DNA of 64,000 bases from Siphonodentalium dalli (Eukaryota > Mollusca > Scaphopoda > Gadilida > Siphonodentaliidae). Both the position numbers and the translations under genes were made by a program. The DNA lies in NCBI GenBank assembly GCA_032622095.1, contig CP136062.1:4092001-4156000 (forward strand). The letters run 5' to 3'. Shown piece after piece: positions 58,353 through 64,000 of this stretch; within the stretch, counting starts at the first letter, position 1, and every line of letters begins with the position of its first letter. The notes beneath the pieces are model-generated. The model was given only the letters and a program-made list of their open reading frames with translations. It did not search any database and was not told where the DNA came from.

Positions 58353-60095
58353 TAATAATAGGATCAATCATGAGTGGAAAGAATAGCAGTTTATGGACGG
58401 AAATATGAAGTATGGTGATTATATGTTGTCCTAATATGTGTAGGTTGATCTCAAGTGTTTGGACGTGACCCCACCCCTGCCTCGAAATTGGGTGACGGGA
58501 TTGGGAAAACATCAACCCCTGGCACAAAATGCTAAGTTTGAGGCCCCGTAACTTCGTTAGTTTCCATCGGATTTAAAAGTTGTTTCCAGTTTTGTGATTT
58601 GCGGCTGACATGGATTGCATAGTATAAATTTCATCTGATTTGGAGACGGATAACACTTTGATTATTGGAAAGCATATGGGCCCAAAGTCAAACTTGGACG
58701 GCCAAAATCTCCGCCATTTCCCAACATATTTACGATCTGTTTTCAGCTTCGAGATCGGCTGATGTTGCAGATGTTATATTCTAAGTTTCTTCTGATTCGG
58801 AACAGAATTAAAAATTGGTACCACTGACCACCCCTCCCCAGACACACAATACCGAACCGACACTGGCAAAATTTGGCCCACCGCGTGCCGTCTTCAGTCC
58901 GTACGCATTTTCGTATCAGATGACATCCTATGTTCGATATCTTCGGAGGAGATGTGTTATCAAGCACATGGGCCCAAAATTGCAAAGTTTGAGGGCCCGC
59001 GATTCTTTTAGTTTTCGATGGATTTTCGAAATTCTTCCAGTTTCTAGATCGGCTGATGTTGCAGATGTTATATTCCAAGTTTCATCTGATTCCGAGAATA
59101 ATTAAAATTTGGTACCACGGACCACCCCTCCCCAGACCCACAATAATGAACCGACACTGGCAAAATTTGGCCAGCCGCGTGCCCTCTTCCGTCCGCACAC
59201 GTTGGCGTATCAGTTGACATCCAAACTTCGACATCTTCGGAGGAGATGTGGTCACAAGCACATGGGCCCAAATTGCAAACTTTGAGGGCCCGTAACTCTT
59301 GCATTTCTTCTCGGATTTCAAAAATACTTTCCAGTATGGGTTTGTTTTCGTTCAGGGAATCAACATACTTAAATAGAGGAATGTCAATCAAAACCTTTTT
59401 TTTTCGAAAATTTTGCCCCCACCCCAGCGTCAAAATATATGGCCGACCCTGTTCAATTTTCTTTTTCAGACTAAACTGACAATGGTCAACACGACTATGA
59501 AATCCAAATGCAGTTATCTCTAATGATACGAGAGTACAGCATAGTAAATGAAATAGAGGTTTGCCTATTTATGGGCGGTAACTCCTCAGGAAAAGCGCGG
59601 ACACAAGTTTTGATGCCCGTGGGCAGTAGGGCATATCGAGGTGTGCATACGGTCTAATTTTCGATGCTCTGCTCCTTATAATTTCCGAGATAATAAAATG
59701 AAATGTTTTCAGATAAAGGGAGATAACTCCTCGGGGAAAAATGCGGACACTATGCTTTATGCGACCTGGGCATACAACTCTTTGACCCCAACATACGTAC
59801 CAAGTTTTAGTGAGCTACTCCTTATACTTTTCGAGTAATAAGGGTTGCAAAAGTGTCAAGTATAATAATAATAATAATGAAAAATAATCAAAAAAGGGCC
59901 ATAACTCCGTCAAGAAACATTGGACCGACATGCGGATACCTTTATTTTTAGTAGACCTCAGATGCCTACATATTCGCTACAGGTTTTGTGTTTCTACTGC
60001 AATTACTTTCTGAATATTTCCAAATAAACGGAAAACGGCGCCAGTACAAAAACAATATACTTCCTTGGTTACACCATGGAAGTATAATAATAATA
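58353..60095. repeat. 1.73 kb tandem unit, copy 2
   Basis: Matches 55212-56940 with only scattered single-base changes (for example TTTCATCTGATTCGGAAAAG against TTTCTTCTGATTCGGAACAG). It ends with TTACACCATGGAAGTATAAT and an (AAT)n stretch at about 60081-60100. Frames such as 58815-59105 repeat those of copy 1 and are not supported as genes. Confidence 0.93.
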
Positions 60096-60389
60096 ATAAT
60101 CTAAACTAAGTTACCAAGCACCTTCTCGTGAATTGTATGCTCCGGTGTTTTTTTCGGTTTCCGGTAAAACCGAGTTGTTGTCCGGCTGGGGTAGATTCGA
60201 TTTTTCTGGGGGGGGGGGGGGGGGCAATGGTCAGTGAAAAAAAACTGCAGGGGGGTATCCAAACCGAAGAGAACAGTTTTGTTCCACCCTGCAATGTGTC
60301 TGCAGTTTCCCCCCCCCCCCCTTGAAATATCGTAAGGTAAAGTCGAAATATATATGAATTTGTTGTTTACATGTTCATTCGGCTTTCTA
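60096..60389. repeat. G-run and C-run module
   Basis: A 17-G run (60208-60224) and, about 85 bp on, a 13-C run (60309-60321) flank GTGAAAAAAAACTGCAGGGG and TTTTGTTCCACCCTGCAATG, so the module is partly inverted (CTGCAG near each side). Non-coding. Confidence 0.6.
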
Positions 60390-62724
60390 CCACGGCTAGT
60401 ACCGTCCCATGTATACCGTCTTATCCCATCTAATAACGTCCCAAACCGTTCTGCAATATCCTAAGGTTGTTCTGTGTTTTGCCGCTTCTGTCCCATCGAT
60501 GAAAAAAGTTGATTTAATCTGAGTATGGTCATTAAAATTCTACAATGATGTCGAGAATTTTTGTTCATTTATTGGAGATTTGGGAATGACCCGGGATGAT
60601 TTGGAAGGGGCGGAACCCCTCCCCTACAACCCAATTTTAGGTGAGGGTGTCGAGTTTGATGCAAAAATATCACCGTGGGACGGGGAAATACGAATGCGGT
60701 GAACGATGTTTGTGTTTACCATCTAATACCGTCCAATCCCGTTTTGCAATTTTCAAAGGTTTTTCTGCGTTTTACGAAAACAGTTTTGATCTTGATTATG
60801 GTCAATAAAATGCTAAAATGATGCCGAGAAGATGTTGATCTAACATTTTATGCAAAAATATCACCGTGGGACGGGGAAATATGAATGTGATGAATGATGT
60901 TTTGGAGTAAGCAATATTTGATTACGAACAGAACATGTAATACAAGCCTAAAAGCCTTTTATCAAATGAGGTTGTTGTTTACCATTTCGTTCTGCAATTT
61001 CCTAAGCTGTTTCAACTTCCGTCCCATTGGCGAAACAAATTGTTTTAATCTTGATTATGGTCAATAAAATGCTACACAGATGTCGAGAAGATATTATTCT
61101 AATATTATGTACAGAAATATCGTCATGGGACGGCGGCAAAATATGAATGCATTTATGGTCTACATGTTCGTTCTGCCATTACCGCGGCCGTTCTGCGTTT
61201 TACCCATCGACGAAACAAGTTCTTTTAAACTAGATTAAAATGCTACACTGATGTCGTGAATATATCAATCTAACATATGTCAAGAATAGTCGTCATAGGA
61301 CGGCGAAATATGAATGAATTTGTTGTTTTGTAATTATAATAAAGAGCGTTTCTTAGTTTACATTATATAACCCATGAGAGATGTGTTTGCCATTAACCAC
61401 ATGTTGCTGGTTCGAACAGCGTTCAAATACATGAATAGTAGAATACTCTACACCATTCGTACGTGCATAACACAAACAGCGAGTAATTCTCACTGAGACG
61501 ATATCATCACCCTAAAGAGTCTGTGTCATCTGCCACCAGTTATGCAAACACAAGCTTAGTGCCAACGTAAACTCAAGCTCAGTGCCGACGTGAACAGAGT
61601 GTGAACAACTGAACGCCGTGTCAAACATTTTTGATATTGGTTTCTCCTTGTACGTTCATTAATAGTGAATTCTTATAGTACTCGCATGTGATATTTGGAT
61701 TTACCACACAATTTGTAAGTAAAAACTGATTTTGTTATGTTCGTTCTGCGTTTTACATAGCTCTTCTGTCCCATATCGATGACGTAAGCTGTCCCGTCGG
61801 CGCGACGAGTTGTTTTGTGCCACACAAATGTCGAGAAAATGTAACATTTTAACATGTCACAATGGGACGGGGAAATGTAAATGCATTGAATGATTTTGTT
61901 GTTTCCAAAGGTTGTTCTGCGTTTTTGTCCCGTCCCATCTTTCTGTTCTGAGTTCTTTAACACCGTCTCAACCCATCTAATACCGTCCCATCCCATCTAA
62001 TACCGTCCCATCTAGTTCTGCAATTTCCAAAGGTTGTTCTGCGTTTTGCAGCTGCTATCCCATCAGCGAAAATAGTTGTTTTAATCTTTAATGGTCATGA
62101 CGTCGAAAAGATGTTAGCTGTTCTGCGTTTTCTAATACCGTCCCATCCCAATTATGGTCAATAAAAAGGGATCACCGATCTAATACCGTCCCATCCCGTT
62201 CTGCAATTTCGCTTCCGTCCCATCAGCGAAAAAAAACATGTTTTCATCTTGATTATGGTCATTAAAATGTTACAATGAACGAAATATGAATGCATGGGGT
62301 GATTTGGTGTTTGTTTACATTTTCGTTCTGCAATTTCATACGGTTGTTCTGCGCTTTAATACCGCTTCCGTTCCGTCCCATCAGCGAATAAAAACATGTT
62401 TTAATCTTGATTGTGGTCATTAAAATGCTACAATGATGTCGAGAAGATGTTAATCTAACATTTTATGTAAAAATATCGCCGCGGGACGGGGAAATGTGAA
62501 TGCATGGGATGATTTGGTGTTTGTTTACATTTTCGTTCTGCAATTTCGCTTCCGTCCCATCGACGAAAAAAGTTGTTTTCATCTTGATTATGGTCAATAA
62601 AATGCTACAGTGATGTCGAAAAGATGTTAATCTAACATTTTATGCAAAAATATCACCGTGGGACAGGGAAATATGAATGTATGGGGTGATTTGGAGTTTA
62701 CATTTTCGTTCTGCGTTTGACCGT
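60390..62724 (-). repeat. GGGACGG satellite array in reverse orientation
   Basis: On the minus strand this carries the same monomers as 40767-45873, with the TTCGTTCTGCAATTTC, CTTGATTATGGTCA, GATGTTAATCTAACATTTTA and TGGGACGGGGAAATATGAAT complements. The outer part, 62285-62724, is nearly identical to the reverse complement of 41020-41470. The part 61951-62165 matches 45655-45873. The 581-bp blocks of the left array are absent here; a junction near 62270-62285 joins two monomers out of register. The part 60390-61350 is more diverged. Confidence 0.92.
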
Positions 62725-63054
62725 AAACGTAATCCGACGTTTGTTTGTCACAATTGTGAAACCAAAGTTTCGAGGCTTATTACCTTGTGGAAACAATGCT
62801 CTTTATTGTTGTTGTTTTCCCAAACAGTAAATAATTCATGTTCAAATGCGTCTGTGTACGTATTCTTGCCCTGTGTTTCATACACGACCGATTATACTGA
62901 AGAGTCTGACTAACTCAAATAAACACGACGCTCTGAATTATATCATGGTCCATTAATGCTGATAGATAACTGGTTATCTGAGAGTGTTGTCCTCTTGCTT
63001 TGACCGATGTTTATAGAGTTTTCACTGCCTGAGAGTGTAAGGAATAGATACATC
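62725..63054. other. Flank right of the satellite, no gene recognised
   Basis: The plus frame at 62677-62913 begins in satellite and has no known domain. AT-rich otherwise. Confidence 0.45.
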
Positions 63055-63600
63055 CTTTTTGGATTTGATTAAGGGGTAATTGATATAATGAAAATAATTT
63101 GCTTTTGAGTATGCATTGAATTTGATTAAGGTGGTAGCTATTATAATATAATATTTTGCTTATGGTTATACATTGGATTTGATTAAGGGGTAATTGATAT
63201 AATGAAAATAATTTGCTTTTGAGCATGCATTGGACTTGATTAAGGTGGTAGTTAGTATAATAGAATATTGTGCTTAGGGATTAAGGGGTAATTGATATAA
63301 TGGAAATAATTTGCTTTTGAGTATGCATTGAATTTGATTAAGGTGGTAGCTATTATAATATAATATTTTGCTTATGGTTATACACTGGATTTGATTAAGG
63401 GGTAATTTATATAATGGAAATAATTTGCTTTTGAGTAGGCATTGGATTTGATTAAGGTGGTAGTTATTATAATATAATATTTTGCTTATGGTTATATATT
63501 GGATTTGATTAAGGGGTAATTGATATAATGAAAATAATTTGCTTTCGAGTATGCATTGGATTTGATTAAAGTGGTAGTTATGCTTTATTATTATTAAGGG
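63055..63600. repeat. Dimeric tandem repeat, ~57-bp monomers in ~115-bp pairs
   Basis: The shared start ATTGGATTTGATTAAGG alternates between GGTAATTGATATAATGAAAA... (type 1) and TGGTAGYTATTATAATATAA... (type 2). Type 1 recurs near 63073, 63188, 63282, 63398 and 63512. The steps are about 115 bp apart from one short step of about 95 bp where a monomer is partly lost. Confidence 0.9.
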
Positions 63601-64000
63601 GGTGGACTTTGATAAATGTATTTGTTATTATTGGGGTGGGTAGATGAAAAGTTTTAGTTTTTTTGTTATGCCGTGATCATATTTTGACGCCCAGAGGTGA
63701 ATCAGTTATGTCCCGTTATATAAATAACGTAATGAGTTGCTCCCACGATTTTCATGGGGTCGGCTGAGTTTGGATTTCCGGGAGACTGCCGAGCTGGGAT
63801 TTCTTAGGGATCCTTACTCAGTTAGCCCTTTATACCACTGGATAACACTTAATAATTTAATATTTATTGAATGATTTCATTTATTAATATTTAGACTCCA
63901 CCTCACTATATTGTCACGGCATATCAAAATAGAAATAATCATCAAATATATATAGACAATAAATCGCATCAATTTTTAGTTTTGTTTGTGTTATCTCCCT
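63601..64000. other. Right edge, nothing recognised
   Basis: No frame, repeat or element border could be supported. Confidence 0.45.

Noticed and set aside
55676-59433. Paired ~96-residue frames in both 1.73 kb units
   Set aside because: Identity comes from the recent duplication; overlapping frames exist on both strands with no known domain.
61395-61415. CTGGTTCGAACAGCG as a tRNA T arm
   Set aside because: No cloverleaf or A box around it; probably chance.
41020-62724. Polinton/Maverick or other giant DNA element between the inverted arms
   Set aside because: No polymerase, integrase, ATPase or capsid-like frame lies between the arms, and the ends are satellite-like.

Overview
This is a eukaryotic, almost certainly metazoan, window. 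It is AT-rich and has no operon structure. It holds one intron-split THAP-domain gene fragment, APE-type non-LTR retrotransposons, Helitrons, hAT and Tc1/mariner-type elements, and several higher-order satellite arrays. The mix suggests a marine invertebrate, perhaps a mollusc or another lophotrochozoan, but that is inference at low confidence. I found no complete, intact host protein-coding gene. The window is best read as a layered deposit of mobile elements and tandem repeats.

Left third (1-20 kb). A 1 kb segment at 1561-7389 is a copy of 26584-27619. It was later split by two hAT-type elements (2104-3215 and 3545-7191), each with inverted ends and an exact 8-bp target duplication. The second copy preserves both empty sites. 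A Helitron (5661-6295) sits inside the second hAT. A third hAT (10853-11940) and two related foldback elements (11994-12128, 13888-14568) follow. Then come a 1.8 kb inverted-repeat element with a nested TA-flanked MITE (15.25-17.05 kb) and several short tandem repeats.

Middle (20-40 kb). A 161-bp satellite with a 971-bp higher-order period fills 22.2-25.0 kb. Next is a two-exon THAP-domain gene fragment (25317-26428), followed at once by the second copy of the 1 kb segment. Further on are a pogo/mariner-like MITE (29524-30371), a 35-G run, a diverged tandem duplication (32-33.3 kb), a tRNA-like SINE remnant and a GC-rich perfect hairpin. A LINE (37.9-40.77 kb, minus strand) is open from the end of its endonuclease domain to its C-terminus except for one in-frame stop.

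Right third (40.8-64 kb). A 'GGGACGG' satellite with a 581-bp higher-order repeat runs from 40767 to 45873. Its outer and inner edges reappear in reverse complement at 62724 and 61951, so two inverted arms flank about 16 kb. Between them lie a single Helitron (48016-48423), an inverted-repeat element carrying a broken zinc-finger exon (49.46-51.59 kb), and a head-to-tail series of three Helitron copies (51698-54240). Also between them is a tandem array of about 1.73 kb units with a 5'-truncated LINE exactly at a unit junction (54.2-60.1 kb). A 57-bp/115-bp dimeric repeat lies near the right edge.

The genes here do not form a pathway. What the window records well is the order of events: segmental duplication, then hAT insertion, then Helitron insertion, with satellite amplification and inversion alongside.
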